The notes below the pieces were generated by a model, which saw only the letters and a program-made list of their open reading frames with translations, was not told where the DNA came from and did not search any database. A stretch of DNA of 64,000 nt from assembly GCA_035526335.1 (NCBI GenBank), contig DATLCN010000007.1:1-64000 (forward strand), given 5' to 3'. Below are positions 1 through 7,959 of the stretch, in pieces (positions within the stretch are counted from its first letter, which is position 1; every line of letters begins with the position of its first letter). The position numbers and the translations under genes were made by a program. The DNA comes from GCA-2861595 sp035526335 (GTDB lineage Bacteria; Actinomycetota; Acidimicrobiia; Acidimicrobiales; GCA-2861595).

Positions 1-1
1 T

Positions 2-670
2 CTCGGCGTGACTTCACAACGCGTCCGGGATCTCATCCACGACGGTGCCCTGCCTGCCCGGCGCGTCGCGGGACGCTTTGTCGTTGACGAGTACGCCCTG
101 CTCCTTCTCGCCGAGAACCGCAGCCCGGGACGGCCACTGTCTCCCCGCAATGCCTGGGGACTCATCTCGCTCCTCGAGCGCGGCGACGCCCCAGATCTTG
201 CGCCCGCGGACCGGTCCAAGTTACGCCGCCGTCTGCGTGACCATCCGAATCTCGGGGACGTCGCCCGCTGGACGAGGAGGAGGAGCGTCATCGAACGCCT
301 CCACGTTCATCCCGGTGCGCTCCGCCGGGCGATCACCTTCCCGGGCGCAGTGCGGACCGGTGCGTCGGCACAAGGCCATGACGTCATCGACCCCGCACGG
401 GCGGAGATCTACCTCCCGCGAGCCAAGCTGGCAGCTCTGCGGCGTCAGCTCCACGCGGAGCCCGTCGATTCGCAACAACGGGACAGGGCCGCCAACCTGA
501 TCGTCCACATTCCGGCGGTGGATGGGTGGCCCTTCGACGGTAACGAAGCCGGCACCGTCACGGTCGCTGTCGACCTGTGGGATGCGGGCGACACCCGATC
601 GCGCCGCGCCGCCCGTCGGCTGTACGACGCCGCTCTGCGCGCGGAGCGCTACGAGGTGGCGCATCGATGA
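2..670 (+). CDS. HTH protein, likely antitoxin partner of the downstream nucleotidyltransferase (5' partial)
   Basis: The frame is open at the left edge, so the true start lies upstream; the first in-window start codon is GTG at 8. The N-terminal part (LGVTSQRVRDLI, then GRFVVDEYAL) is a MerR/excisionase-like helix-turn-helix in which the recognition helix is followed by a short strand. The remaining 170 residues are not recognised. The stop overlaps the ATG of the next gene by 4 bp (ATGA), so the two are translationally coupled. An HTH protein followed by a coupled minimal nucleotidyltransferase is the usual layout of AbiEi/AbiEii-like toxin-antitoxin pairs, so an antitoxin role is inferred from context only. 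Confidence 0.6.
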   Translation, partial: LGVTSQRVRDLIHDGALPARRVAGRFVVDEYALLLLAENRSPGRPLSPRNAWGLISLLERGDAPDLAPADRSKLRRRLRDHPNLGDVARWTRRRSVIERLHVHPGALRRAITFPGAVRTGASAQGHDVIDPARAEIYLPRAKLAALRRQLHAEPVDSQQRDRAANLIVHIPAVDGWPFDGNEAGTVTVAVDLWDAGDTRSRRAARRLYDAALRAERYEVAHR

Positions 671-1658
671 CGGCGATCCCGCGCATCGCCCGTGCTCCCG
701 TTGTGCTCCCCGAGTTGTTCGGCATGCTCGCCGCCGTCTGGGCCACGCTCCATGAACTGGCCGGAGAGACGGACATTTGCCGTGGACGGTCGTCGGAGGC
801 CAGATGGTCTACCTCCACGCCTTGGAGCATGACGTGGACCCGCCGCGGGTCTCGACAGACATCGATGTAGCCGTCGACGTTCGGTCCGACCCCAAGGGCA
901 TCGCCAAGGTCGTAGGCGTTCTCCTCGGGCTTGGGTTCACTCCGGCAGGCGAGAGCCCTGAAGGCCACCTGCATCGATTCGAAAAGCACAATGCCGCGGG
1001 CAGAGCCGTGGTGGACCTGGCCGTCGATGAGGCGGAGTTCGCGGACGACTCCGGTCCCCCGACTGGTTCTGCAGGTTCGGTCGCGGTGGACGTTCTCGCT
1101 CCTGAAGGCGCCGGGCGACGCGCCAATCTGCGGACCGTGGGGCGCGCCACGGCATTCCCCGCCAAGGGCGTGACTCAGGCGCTTCGCCGGACGCAGCTGC
1201 TTCCGGTCGCTCACAGCGGCTCTGTCGCCTGGATTCCGCGTCCCGACCTCCTCGGTGCCATCGTGCTCAAGGCCGTCGCTGCCGACGTGGACCAGGCGGA
1301 CAAGGAGCGCCACTTGATCGACCTCGGTTTTCTCTGCGGGCTAGTGGGTGACCCATTCGAGATGGCTGAGCTGGCCCCACTGCGGCCAGCGGAGGGCGAC
1401 GCGTCGACGGTGGCGCCACTCCTCCTCCGGCCCGAAGAAGCAGCCGCGGTCCTGGGCATCGGGCGCTCCACGCTCTACGAGCTTCTCGCCGCCGGTGCTG
1501 TCGAGTCGGTGCTGATCGGCAAGTCCAGGCGCGTGCCGGTCGCTGCCCTGGACGACTACGTGGTCCACCTGCGGGCGATGCAGGGTCAATGGACCCACGC
1601 CCACGCTCGGCGGGCAGCTCGCGGCGAGCCGCGCTTCAGCGCGTCGAGCGCCCCGTGA
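667..1658 (+). pseudogene. AbiEii-like nucleotidyltransferase, frameshifted and fused to an excisionase HTH
   Basis: Translation from ATG 667 gives a plausible N-terminus (MTAIPRIARAPVVLPELFG to about 776); the rest of the domain continues in the -1 frame from about 777, where a TTG could also act as a late start. The second frame contains the nucleotidyltransferase signature VVGGQMVY followed by TDIDVAVD (GG...DxD), then about 150 residues of the fold. After PLRPAEGDASTVAP the protein runs directly into an excisionase-type HTH (LLLRPEEAAAVLGIGRSTL, about 1420-1600) closely similar to the separate excisionase of element B at 10506. The fusion suggests a deletion that removed the end of the toxin gene and the excisionase promoter. 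The frameshift at the ATTTG run could be real or a sequencing error. Confidence 0.7.
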
Positions 1659-1689
1659 CGCCGCTGCGGCCAGGTGGTGATCCCCAACC

Positions 1690-1863
1690 GACGACCGCAC
1701 AGGCGAAGCGGAAGGCGGCGGACGTCCTCGGAAAGCGGTTCATGCCCCGCCGGCAAGAGGACGTGGCGGACGCCGAAGAACCGGATGTTGGAGAAATGTT
1801 GGTTTTCGCCGGCTTCACAATGGCCGACAGCAGGGCAAGTGCCCTGACCAGCCACTTCGAGGA
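1690..1863 (+). pseudogene. Remnant of integrase C-terminal tail (element A)
   Basis: In one plus-strand frame, 1690-1770 encodes AKRKAADVLGKRFMPR, which resembles the C-terminal tail of the element B integrase (DRAAADELGALFMAS) in spacing and composition. No catalytic-domain motif (R, HxLRH, LGH, Y) precedes it; the excisionase reading frame ends only about 30 bp upstream. This is interpreted as the last codons of a tyrosine recombinase whose body has been deleted. The similarity is short, so the call rests mainly on its position between an excisionase and an att copy. Confidence 0.45.
1785..1802 (+). repeat. Paired 7-bp repeat, candidate integrase arm-type sites (element A)
   Basis: ATGTTGG occurs at 1785-1791 and 1796-1802, an 11-bp period, 61 bp from the start of the att repeat at 1864. 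Element B has a different 8-bp motif with the same 11-bp period, 60 bp from its att copy. Arm-type integrase sites are commonly direct repeats about one helical turn apart. Confidence 0.45.
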
Positions 1864-1911
1864 GTCGGGAAGGCGGGATTCGAACCCGCGGCCTCAGCGT
1901 CCCGAACGCTG
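1864..1911 (+). repeat. attL-type direct repeat (tRNA-Pro 3' half)
   Basis: These 48 bases are identical to 11394-11441, which covers the 3' half of tRNA-Pro(CGG) from the anticodon stem to the acceptor end. Beyond 1911 the sequence departs from the tRNA, so this copy cannot make a tRNA. It marks the junction between elements A and B, left behind when an integrase used the tRNA 3' end as its attachment site. Confidence 0.9.
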
Positions 1912-2004
1912 TCGGGGCGTATTTCGGCGAATGGCTATGAACTAAAAGTGCAGGTCAGATGGGGTGAGCTTGACTTCGGCGAACGCCCTCGAACGGCAGC
2001 GAAT

Positions 2005-2023
2005 GTGCCATGGATGTGCCATG
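2005..2023 (+). repeat. Left-arm pair of GTGCCATG, candidate integrase arm-type sites
   Basis: GTGCCATG is found at 2005-2012 and 2016-2023, an 11-bp period, 93 bp inside the left att copy. The same octamer pair with the same period lies just inside the right att copy at 11315-11333, in the same orientation. Four copies placed only at the two ends of the element are best explained as arm-type sites for the N-terminal domain of the element's integrase. Confidence 0.6.
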
Positions 2024-2067
2024 GCGCTCAGTCCGAAGCCTGCCGCGATCCGGCCCAACACCGACGA

Positions 2068-2478
2068 TCAGGAAACGTCGGTTTGGAAGCGGACTCGCTC
2101 TTGGAGCCAGGCGGCAAGCCACGCTTCGTCGACCTCGTGCGCGGCCACAGCGAGCATCGCCGTTTCGGCCTCGTCGACGTTCGGCGGGTCGGGGTCCCAG
2201 CGGCCACCGTTGAGATCGATGAAGAGGACCAGACAGGTCCACGCGGCGCGCTTGTTGCCGTCCGGTAGCGGATGGTTCCAGGCCAGCCGGCAGGCGAGCA
2301 CACCGGCCTTCTGATACACGTCGGGATAGAAATCGTCGTCCCCGAAGCCGGCGGCCGGAGCGTGGAGAGCGGAGTCTGCCAGGTCCATCCGGGAGGCCTT
2401 CGCCAGGGTGGAAGCCGGAACACCGGTGACCTGCTCGGCGAGCCAGAGGAACTCGGCAAGCTTGAGGTAGCGCGTCAC
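2068..2478 (-). CDS. doc: Doc-type Fic family toxin
   Basis: The 136-residue protein carries the Fic/Doc signature HPLPDGNKR (residues 69-77) inside a small all-helical domain of the length usual for Doc toxins, rather than the longer AMP-transferring Fic proteins. Doc phosphorylates elongation factor Tu and stops translation; its antitoxin keeps it silent. The GTG start overlaps the stop of the upstream ribbon-helix-helix antitoxin gene by 4 bp (GTGA), the standard arrangement for a coupled toxin. In this element it probably acts as an addiction module stabilising the integrated DNA. Function is inferred from the motif and the gene pair. Confidence 0.88.
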   Translation of the reverse strand: MTRYLKLAEFLWLAEQVTGVPASTLAKASRMDLADSALHAPAAGFGDDDFYPDVYQKAGVLACRLAWNHPLPDGNKRAAWTCLVLFIDLNGGRWDPDPPNVDEAETAMLAVAAHEVDEAWLAAWLQERVRFQTDVS

Positions 2479-2687
2479 TGAGCGAGGCGGTCGAGCAACT
2501 GCCTGTCGCGTTCCAACAGCTTCTTTGCCCGCGCCGTGAAGTCCTTGTCGGCGCGCACGCGCTCGACCTCGGCAGCCAGCGCCTCGATGATCACGGCGTT
2601 CATGCTGGTCCCCCGGACACGGGCGATCGCCTCGGCCTCGTCCGCGAGTTCTTCAGGGAGCCGGACAGTCGTCTGCTTGGCGGTCAT
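2475..2687 (-). CDS. Ribbon-helix-helix antitoxin of the Doc pair
   Basis: The 70-residue protein begins TAKQTTVRLPEELADEAEA, the strand-helix pattern of CopG/Arc-type ribbon-helix-helix DNA-binding domains (residues 5-45). A charged C-terminal helix (about 46-70) is the likely toxin-binding part. It precedes and overlaps the Doc gene by 4 bp. Such antitoxins usually repress their own operon; a perfect 8-bp palindrome (ATCATGAT, 2691-2698) sits directly upstream of the start and is a possible operator. Confidence 0.85.
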   Translation of the reverse strand: MTAKQTTVRLPEELADEAEAIARVRGTSMNAVIIEALAAEVERVRADKDFTARAKKLLERDRQLLDRLAQ

Positions 2688-2757
2688 GGGATCATGATAT
2701 CGCGAGGTGCCAGTACCACTTCAGCACGGCCACTTCTTCGGTCGGCATCTGAATACC

Positions 2758-2791
2758 CGCGGGTGACACGGCTTCGACTCTGTCACCCGCG
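2758..2791. repeat. Perfect 11-bp inverted repeat
   Basis: CGCGGGTGACA (2758-2768) and TGTCACCCGCG (2781-2791) are exact reverse complements separated by 12 bases. The hairpin lies in the 275-bp gap between the divergent antitoxin and methyltransferase genes. No T-run follows, so a classical terminator is not obvious; a regulator-binding site or another structured site is equally possible. Confidence 0.6.
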
Positions 2792-2889
2792 TGCATCCCG
2801 CGCAGGAGAACCATCGCCTTCGCGGCGAGTTTGTCGGAATACGGTTTCGGCGTGCTGGAGTGTCCTGCACCATTGGTGAGCGACTGCCC

Positions 2890-2910
2890 TACAATCGAAC
2901 GAACGTTCGA
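2890..2910 (+). promoter_or_regulatory. LexA-type SOS box overlapping a -10 element
   Basis: TCGAAC, four bases, then GTTCGA (2895-2910) is an exact match to the actinobacterial/Gram-positive LexA operator consensus. It overlaps a TACAAT hexamer (2890-2895) of -10 type, positioned to start transcription just before the methyltransferase gene. A clear -35 hexamer is not seen. DNA damage would be expected to relieve repression of the gene downstream. Confidence 0.65.
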
Positions 2911-2963
2911 GATTGGTGGTAGCCGTGGGTGTGCCGCAGCAACTTTCGCTCATCAAGGAACCC

Positions 2964-4640
2964 ATGAACGTCGCTGAGCTGACCGCGGATCCGGGCGCTG
3001 ACTACGGGGAGGTCTTCACCCGGAGGTGGGTTGTCGACCTGATTCTCGACCTCGTCGCCTACACGCCCGACCGGGATCTGGCCTCGCTGGTTCTCGTCGA
3101 GCCCTCGTGTGGTTCTGGTGCCTTCCTCGGCCCCATCGTCGACCGCCTCATCGCCTCCGCCACCCTTCACGGGCGTGACCTGTTGTCGCTCGACGGCGCC
3201 ATCCGGGCCTTCGACCTGCTCGACGCCAACGCCGAGCTCGCCCGGAAAGGGATTTGTCACCGCCTCCACGAGGCGGGAGCCGCCCGGGAGGACGCCGAGG
3301 CGCTCGCCCGGAGTTGGGTCACGACGGGAGACTTTCTGCTGAAGGATCAAGAACCGGCAAGTGCGAACTTCGTCGTCGGCAATCCGCCCTACATCCGCCT
3401 GGAGAGCGTCGCTCCCCGGGTCATGGAGGCGTATAGACGGCTGTGGCCCACCATGCGCGGCCGCAGCGACATCTACGTGGGCTTTATCGAGCGGGGTCTC
3501 GACCTGCTCAAGCCCGGCGGTGTGCTCGGCTACATCTGCGCCGATCGCTGGATGCGCAACCAGTACGGGGCCGACCTACGCGCCCTGGTGAGTTCGTCGT
3601 ACGCGGTCGAGACCGTGATCACGATGCACGACGTGGACGCCTTCGAGGACGATGTCTCGGCCTACCCCGCCGTTGTGGTGCTGAGGAACGGGCCACAGGG
3701 ACCAGCGACAGTCATCGAGGCGAACGGGGGGTTCAGCAAGGACGCTGCCGCCGAGGTGGTCACCTGGGCGCGAAGGCCGAGCCGTCGCATCCTCACGTCC
3801 TCGACTTTCGAGGGATCCCGGCTCGATCACTGGTTCGCCGGACGAGAGCTGTGGCCGAGCGGTACCCCGGCGCGGCTGGCCCTCGTCGACGACCTCGAGG
3901 CCAGATTCCCCCCGCTGGAGGACCGTAGGACCGGAACGCGAGTCGGCATCGGTGTCGCCAGTGGCTGCGACGAGGTGTACATCACCTCCGATGCCGATCT
4001 GGTCGAAAGCGAGCGCCTGCTCCCGCTGCTTCAAGCCGCAGACACGACCACGGGCGCCGCGTCCTGGGGCGGCAGCTATCTGGTGAACCCATGGAACGCC
4101 GACGGCCTGGTGGACCTCGAGCGCTATCCCCGTCTATCGAGTTACTTCGAGGCCAACGCAGGGCGGCTCCGGGATCGCCATGTGGCGAGACAGCGGCCGG
4201 CCCAGTGGTACCGGACTATCGACCGGGTCGACATGAGCCTGCTCCTGCGGCGGAAGCTCGTATTGCCCGATCTGAAAGCGGCGGCACACCCTGTGCTTGA
4301 TGACGGAGATTGCTACCCGCACCACAATCTCTACTTCGTCGTCTCCGACGCCTGGGACCTCGAGGTGCTCGGTGGGCTGTTGCTTTCCGACGTCGCGAAT
4401 CTTTTCGTTGGCGCCTACTGCGTGAAGATGCGAGGTGGCTGCTATCGCTTCCAGGCCCAGTACCTGCGCAGAATCCGAGTTCCGGCGGTCGACTCCGTCC
4501 CGCGGTCCTCGGCTAAGCGCTTGGTGCAAGCCTTCCGCGATCGGGATCGAGACGCCGCCTCCTCGGTCGCCGCCGCGCTCTACGGACTCGACGCGAGCAC
4601 CTTGCTCAGGGCGGTCCGCCCGCCCGGACCTGTTCCCTAG
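2964..4640 (+). CDS. Type II DNA adenine methyltransferase of a PaeR7I/XhoI-like system
   Basis: From ATG 2964 (preceded by AAGGA with 5-bp spacing) the product has 558 residues. In-frame TTG/GTG codons from 2913 could extend it by 17 residues but have no ribosome site. The SAM-binding motif I VEPSCGSGAF is at about residue 45 and the catalytic NPPY motif at about 139; both fit N6-adenine methyltransferases of the gamma class. The C-terminal half is the target-recognition region. The gene converges on a PaeR7I-like endonuclease gene, the two stop codons sharing one CTAG (4637-4640). It is expected to protect CTCGAG sites, by analogy with PaeR7I. A LexA-type box lies at its promoter. Confidence 0.88.
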   Translation: MNVAELTADPGADYGEVFTRRWVVDLILDLVAYTPDRDLASLVLVEPSCGSGAFLGPIVDRLIASATLHGRDLLSLDGAIRAFDLLDANAELARKGICHRLHEAGAAREDAEALARSWVTTGDFLLKDQEPASANFVVGNPPYIRLESVAPRVMEAYRRLWPTMRGRSDIYVGFIERGLDLLKPGGVLGYICADRWMRNQYGADLRALVSSSYAVETVITMHDVDAFEDDVSAYPAVVVLRNGPQGPATVIEANGGFSKDAAAEVVTWARRPSRRILTSSTFEGSRLDHWFAGRELWPSGTPARLALVDDLEARFPPLEDRRTGTRVGIGVASGCDEVYITSDADLVESERLLPLLQAADTTTGAASWGGSYLVNPWNADGLVDLERYPRLSSYFEANAGRLRDRHVARQRPAQWYRTIDRVDMSLLLRRKLVLPDLKAAAHPVLDDGDCYPHHNLYFVVSDAWDLEVLGGLLLSDVANLFVGAYCVKMRGGCYRFQAQYLRRIRVPAVDSVPRSSAKRLVQAFRDRDRDAASSVAAALYGLDASTLLRAVRPPGPVP

Positions 4641-5380
4641 CTCTCCCACGGCAGGTCGGGCTTGGTGGCCTTGAACTGGAGGCAGCGGCCGTGGATGGCG
4701 GCCGCGAACGACTGGTACGAGAGGGTGTCGCTGGGGAAGCGGATCCGGCCGTCGGACTTGCGAGCAAGGACCAGGCAGGCGGCGTCGAGAAGTCGCTCCC
4801 GCACCATCCGGTCGAAGAACACCTCGTACCGCCGGGCGTAGCTTGACCCAGCGAACACCGGATCGGCCGGCCATACCGGCCGTCGAGGGCTCACCGGGGT
4901 ATTCGCTGCGTCGTTGTCCTCGAGCAACATGAAGTACCCGAGCCAAGGCCGCAGGGGGGTATCGATGATGTTCCGTTCGACAGCGGTCCACACGTCCATC
5001 GCCTGGCCGAGTGCCTCATCGGTGCGGTTGTTGTAGTTCTGGCCAGGCTGCCCACCGACCATCGACTTCAACTCGATGATGCCCACGACCCGATCGGCCA
5101 CCATGACGACGACGTCCCAACTCTTGTCCCGTCGGAAGTAGCCAGGAATGGGGCGCTTCTTCACGTCCATCAAGTGAGCCGGGATGCCGGCGTCGACGAA
5201 GACACGGACCAGGAGGGCCTGGAGGTCGTCGAGGTGGCGACCGCCAGTCACCTCGGCGCGCGTCCCCGTGTTGAGCACGCCCTGGGAGCGGGATCTCTCT
5301 GCCTGACTCTGCCGGACGTTCCAGTAGGAGCCGACGGCGGCGCGAACCAGTTCGTGGTAATCGGGGAGTTCGGGCGGCAT
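4637..5380 (-). CDS. PaeR7I/XhoI-like type II restriction endonuclease
   Basis: Starting at ATG 5380 the protein has 247 residues, the size of PaeR7I. Features recalled from that family are visible: VTGGRHLDD, YFRRDKSWDVVVM, IIELKSMVG and YNNRTDEA. D89, followed 14 residues later by E103-L-K105, forms the PD-(D/E)xK catalytic pattern. The family cuts CTCGAG; the specificity here is inferred. The frame is open much further upstream, but that extension is arginine/proline-rich and unlike protein, which argues for the 5380 start. It converges with the cognate methyltransferase and shares its stop-codon bases. Confidence 0.87.
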   Translation of the reverse strand: MPPELPDYHELVRAAVGSYWNVRQSQAERSRSQGVLNTGTRAEVTGGRHLDDLQALLVRVFVDAGIPAHLMDVKKRPIPGYFRRDKSWDVVVMVADRVVGIIELKSMVGGQPGQNYNNRTDEALGQAMDVWTAVERNIIDTPLRPWLGYFMLLEDNDAANTPVSPRRPVWPADPVFAGSSYARRYEVFFDRMVRERLLDAACLVLARKSDGRIRFPSDTLSYQSFAAAIHGRCLQFKATKPDLPWES

Positions 5381-6196
5381 CTCGGGCGGGTCCTGTCGTT
5401 GTTCCAGTTCGAAGTATCCCAGCGCCCGGCGCCCAGTTCGTGGACCAGCGCGTCGAGTCCCGGCTCCCGCGCCCGGCGGTCCACGAAAGCGACGTTGCAT
5501 AGAAATGGCGTCTTGTCGAGGTCGTTGTCGAGGTCGTCGTCGACGGGCTGTCAACGCTGAGCATGGTTGGCGATGCATCCGACTCTCGGCCCGTGGCCGG
5601 ATCTGGCCCGAGCTCGTCATCTGCGCGGCGCGTTGAGTGGCCAAGGGGCTCCTTCACGGAATCCCAAGTGCCGACCACGCACGAGCACTGCCGGCCCGCT
5701 CGGCGTAGGTCCCTCGCGTTATCTGCCGGTGCTCAGGGTGATATCGGCCCGCGCTGCAAGGCTGTGCCCGGCGGAACGCCAGGTCAGCGAAGAATTCGAA
5801 GGGACCGCGGGAATCGCTTTGGCGCGTAGACGACGAGATAGGTCTCGTCGGGCCAGGGAGGTGCCTTCCAGGGGCCAGTTTGGTTCACCTCTGTCACGCC
5901 CCGGCCCTTGGCCGGGCGCACTCCGTCGTACACGCCCGGAACCCCGGTAACGGTCTCGCTAGGCCCCTCGGATGTGGAGCCGAGGCGCCGTTGAGCAGCT
6001 GTTTCACTGTGTTTCAATCAAGCGAAAAAGTTGCGGAAATAGACGCGTCCAACGCAGGTCGGCCTGTGACCTGCAAGTCTGTATGCCGTCAGAGCGTCGC
6101 GATCATGGGCTCCTGGTCCCTGCTCGACCGGGCGTTGCCGGTGCCTGGCGGTAGGCGAGCTGGCTCCGTGGAGGCGGTGTGGTTTTGATGTTCGGG
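5381..6196. other. Sparsely coded 0.8-kb stretch within element B
   Basis: No convincing gene is seen. One minus-strand frame near 5400-5520 reads DKTPFLCNVAFVDRRAREPG and another near 5784-5900 reads GPWKAPPWPDETYLVVYAP; both look like fragments of proteins, possibly relics of deleted genes. A 7-bp GC stem with a 3-base loop lies at 5900-5916. The stretch is best read as decayed element DNA. Confidence 0.4.
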
Positions 6197-6249
6197 GTGT
6201 CGCGTTCTGCCGAGTCGCGACCCAGTAGTGGGGGGATCGGGACGTGCGA
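6197..6249 (+). repeat. 53-bp repeat, copy 1 (upstream of unknown gene)
   Basis: This block matches 10419-10471 at 45 of 53 positions without gaps. It ends 31 bp before the start codon of the unknown gene at 6281, while the second copy ends 34 bp before the excisionase start. Shared position before two genes suggests a common promoter or operator of the element. Confidence 0.7.
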
Positions 6250-6280
6250 ATTGCAGGTGCCCACCGCGAAGGAGCAGCCG

Positions 6281-6700
6281 ATGGACACCCCCAGCACCGC
6301 CGAGTCAACCCAAGCGTCGTCGAGTCCGGACGAGGTTGCGCCCGGCCGGCTGAGCACGGACCAGGGACGGGCCATGTATCTCGGCATCGCCCGCACCAGC
6401 TGGGACATGCTCGGCGGCCGAGAGGATGCGTTAGCCACCGCCGAGGCCGAGCGTCACCTCGTAGTCATGGTCGGCCGGGGCTTCGACCGGGCGGTGTGCG
6501 AAGCCCGCGCCGAGGGGTTCGCCTGGGAACACATCGTCGAGCATTTACCCGGCTTCAAGACCGCCTACGGCGCCAAGGCGGCCGAGAAGCTGCTCGAGTC
6601 GATGCCGTCTTCAGCTAGCGCTTCGATGAGCGCTCCGCTGGCGTCATACGTCGATCTCGCCCTCGAAGTCGTGAAGAAGGAGCCAGAACAGCCGTCGTGA
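6281..6700 (+). CDS. Unknown element protein
   Basis: The ATG at 6281 is preceded by AAGGAG at 6-bp spacing. The 139-residue product is not recognised. It has a polar, serine-rich N-terminus (1-28), a middle region with predicted helices (YLGIARTSWDML, then RHLVVMVGRGFDRAVCEARAEGF), and a second helical part ending in a lysine/glutamate tail. There is no signal peptide or membrane segment. It stands alone between the restriction system and the NERD gene and shares a 53-bp upstream block with the excisionase, which suggests it is controlled with the element's excision functions. A small DNA-binding or regulatory role is possible but not shown. Confidence 0.65.
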   Translation: MDTPSTAESTQASSSPDEVAPGRLSTDQGRAMYLGIARTSWDMLGGREDALATAEAERHLVVMVGRGFDRAVCEARAEGFAWEHIVEHLPGFKTAYGAKAAEKLLESMPSSASASMSAPLASYVDLALEVVKKEPEQPS

Positions 6701-6842
6701 TGATGGTGGCGCTATTGAACATCTCGGAACGGAAGTTGAAAGCCTGCTCCAAGATTGACAAAAATGGGTTTGTTGTGGGTTGCTGAGACCTGCCGAGCTG
6801 AACGTCGCCGCGGGCACGCCATCTGACCGACCCTCCGGGGAA

Positions 6843-7856
6843 TCAAGTCCAGCCCGTCCAGTTCAGGATCACCCACGCAACGAGGCAAACCCAGCTCGCC
6901 ACGGAAGCAGCAACCCAGCCGATGGCGAGGTGGTGGGCCTTTTCGTGCCGGAGCGCAAAGAACCCGCCCACCATCCAGACGAGAAGCACAGGGATCACGA
7001 GACCGTTCCCGAGGACCCTCAGAGCTGCTCCCATGGCGATCAACGCAGCGGCGAACCCGAGCGCGAACCGGCCCATGCGCGACAGGATCTCAAGCGGCCC
7101 GATTTCGACGAGAATCGGCAGCTGGCCCTGCTTCTTCTGGATGTCGGTATCTCGCATATCGATGTACCGGCGGAGCCAGGCGAACGCCGTTTCGATCTGC
7201 TCAGGCGTGAGCACCCTGGTTCCGAGCGACTCTTTCCACTGCGACATTTCCGGGCCGTGGACGATATCGACACCCTCGAGCGTGGCCATGGTGGCATTGG
7301 CCTGGCCCCAAAGGACGACCAACGGCCGGACGTCTGCTCGGAGTCTCACGGAGTGCTCCAGGAGCAGCACCCGTAGTCGGTCGGCGCAGCGGCGAGCCTG
7401 CTGGAGTGCGTCCTGCAGGCGCTCGTCAGGGTCATTGAGGTCCCAACGCCCGGAGGTGTTCTTGGTCTCAACGGCATAGACCCCGCCAGGTCCGACAAGG
7501 ACATGGTCGATGTCCCCGTATTCCAGTGGAAGGTGCTCAACGAGTCGCCAGCCCTGGCGCTCAAGCTTGTGGAGGGCGTCGGAGGTCGCCTGCTCGCCGT
7601 AGGCGCCCAGTAAGTAGGACGCCGTGCCCGCCATCACTACCACCATGAGGACCACGTACCAGAAGACGCTCGCAAGACCGGCGCCCGCTACGTAGGGTCG
7701 AAGCCAGTCGGGTGAGAGGACCGTGAGCATCGTCACCATGGCGGACAAAGCCACAATGACGGTCGCGACTGCCCGCCATCGAGTCCGGAGGAATTCCAGT
7801 TGCCGACGCCGTGCCTGCTGCGCTGGCCATCGTCCCGCACGGCCGTGCTGCTGCAT
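6843..7856 (-). CDS. NERD-domain membrane protein
   Basis: The 337-residue protein has two N-terminal membrane segments (about 28-50 and 60-84), a NERD domain (about 85-200) and two or three C-terminal membrane segments (about 262-330). The NERD core shows YGDIDHVLVGPGGVYAVETKN, in which the D and the ExK pattern match the PD-(D/E)xK nuclease-like fold that defines the family. NERD proteins are suspected to act on nucleic acids, and several occur in defence or plasmid loci. The membrane location and position inside a defence-type island fit a role against incoming DNA, but that is inference. Confidence 0.75.
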   Translation of the reverse strand: MQQHGRAGRWPAQQARRRQLEFLRTRWRAVATVIVALSAMVTMLTVLSPDWLRPYVAGAGLASVFWYVVLMVVVMAGTASYLLGAYGEQATSDALHKLERQGWRLVEHLPLEYGDIDHVLVGPGGVYAVETKNTSGRWDLNDPDERLQDALQQARRCADRLRVLLLEHSVRLRADVRPLVVLWGQANATMATLEGVDIVHGPEMSQWKESLGTRVLTPEQIETAFAWLRRYIDMRDTDIQKKQGQLPILVEIGPLEILSRMGRFALGFAAALIAMGAALRVLGNGLVIPVLLVWMVGGFFALRHEKAHHLAIGWVAASVASWVCLVAWVILNWTGWT

Positions 7857-7938
7857 GTTCTTGGTCTAGCCCATTGGCGCCAGGCGCAGGGCGGTCGCAT
7901 GCCCCGCTGGGCGCCCGTTGTCATTACCGGGTGCCGAT

Positions 7939-7959
7939 CCGTTATCCGTTATCCGTTAT
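7939..7959 (+). repeat. Three tandem copies of a 7-bp unit
   Basis: CCGTTAT occurs three times in a row. The minus-strand stop codon of the neighbouring frameshifted gene (TAA, 7956-7958) lies inside the repeat, so change in copy number could alter the end of that protein. Confidence 0.8.

Larger units (their letters stand above)
1..1911 (+). mobile_element. Right end of decayed tRNA-Pro element A (partial)
   Basis: This stretch has the layout expected of the right end of an integrative element: cargo genes, an excisionase-type helix-turn-helix (about 1420-1600), an integrase C-terminal tail (about 1690-1770), a paired 11-bp-spaced repeat (1785-1802) and an att copy (1864-1911). The same order and nearly the same distances occur at the right end of element B next to the intact tRNA. 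I infer two elements integrated in tandem into one tRNA-Pro gene. The left end of A lies outside the window. Confidence 0.6.
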
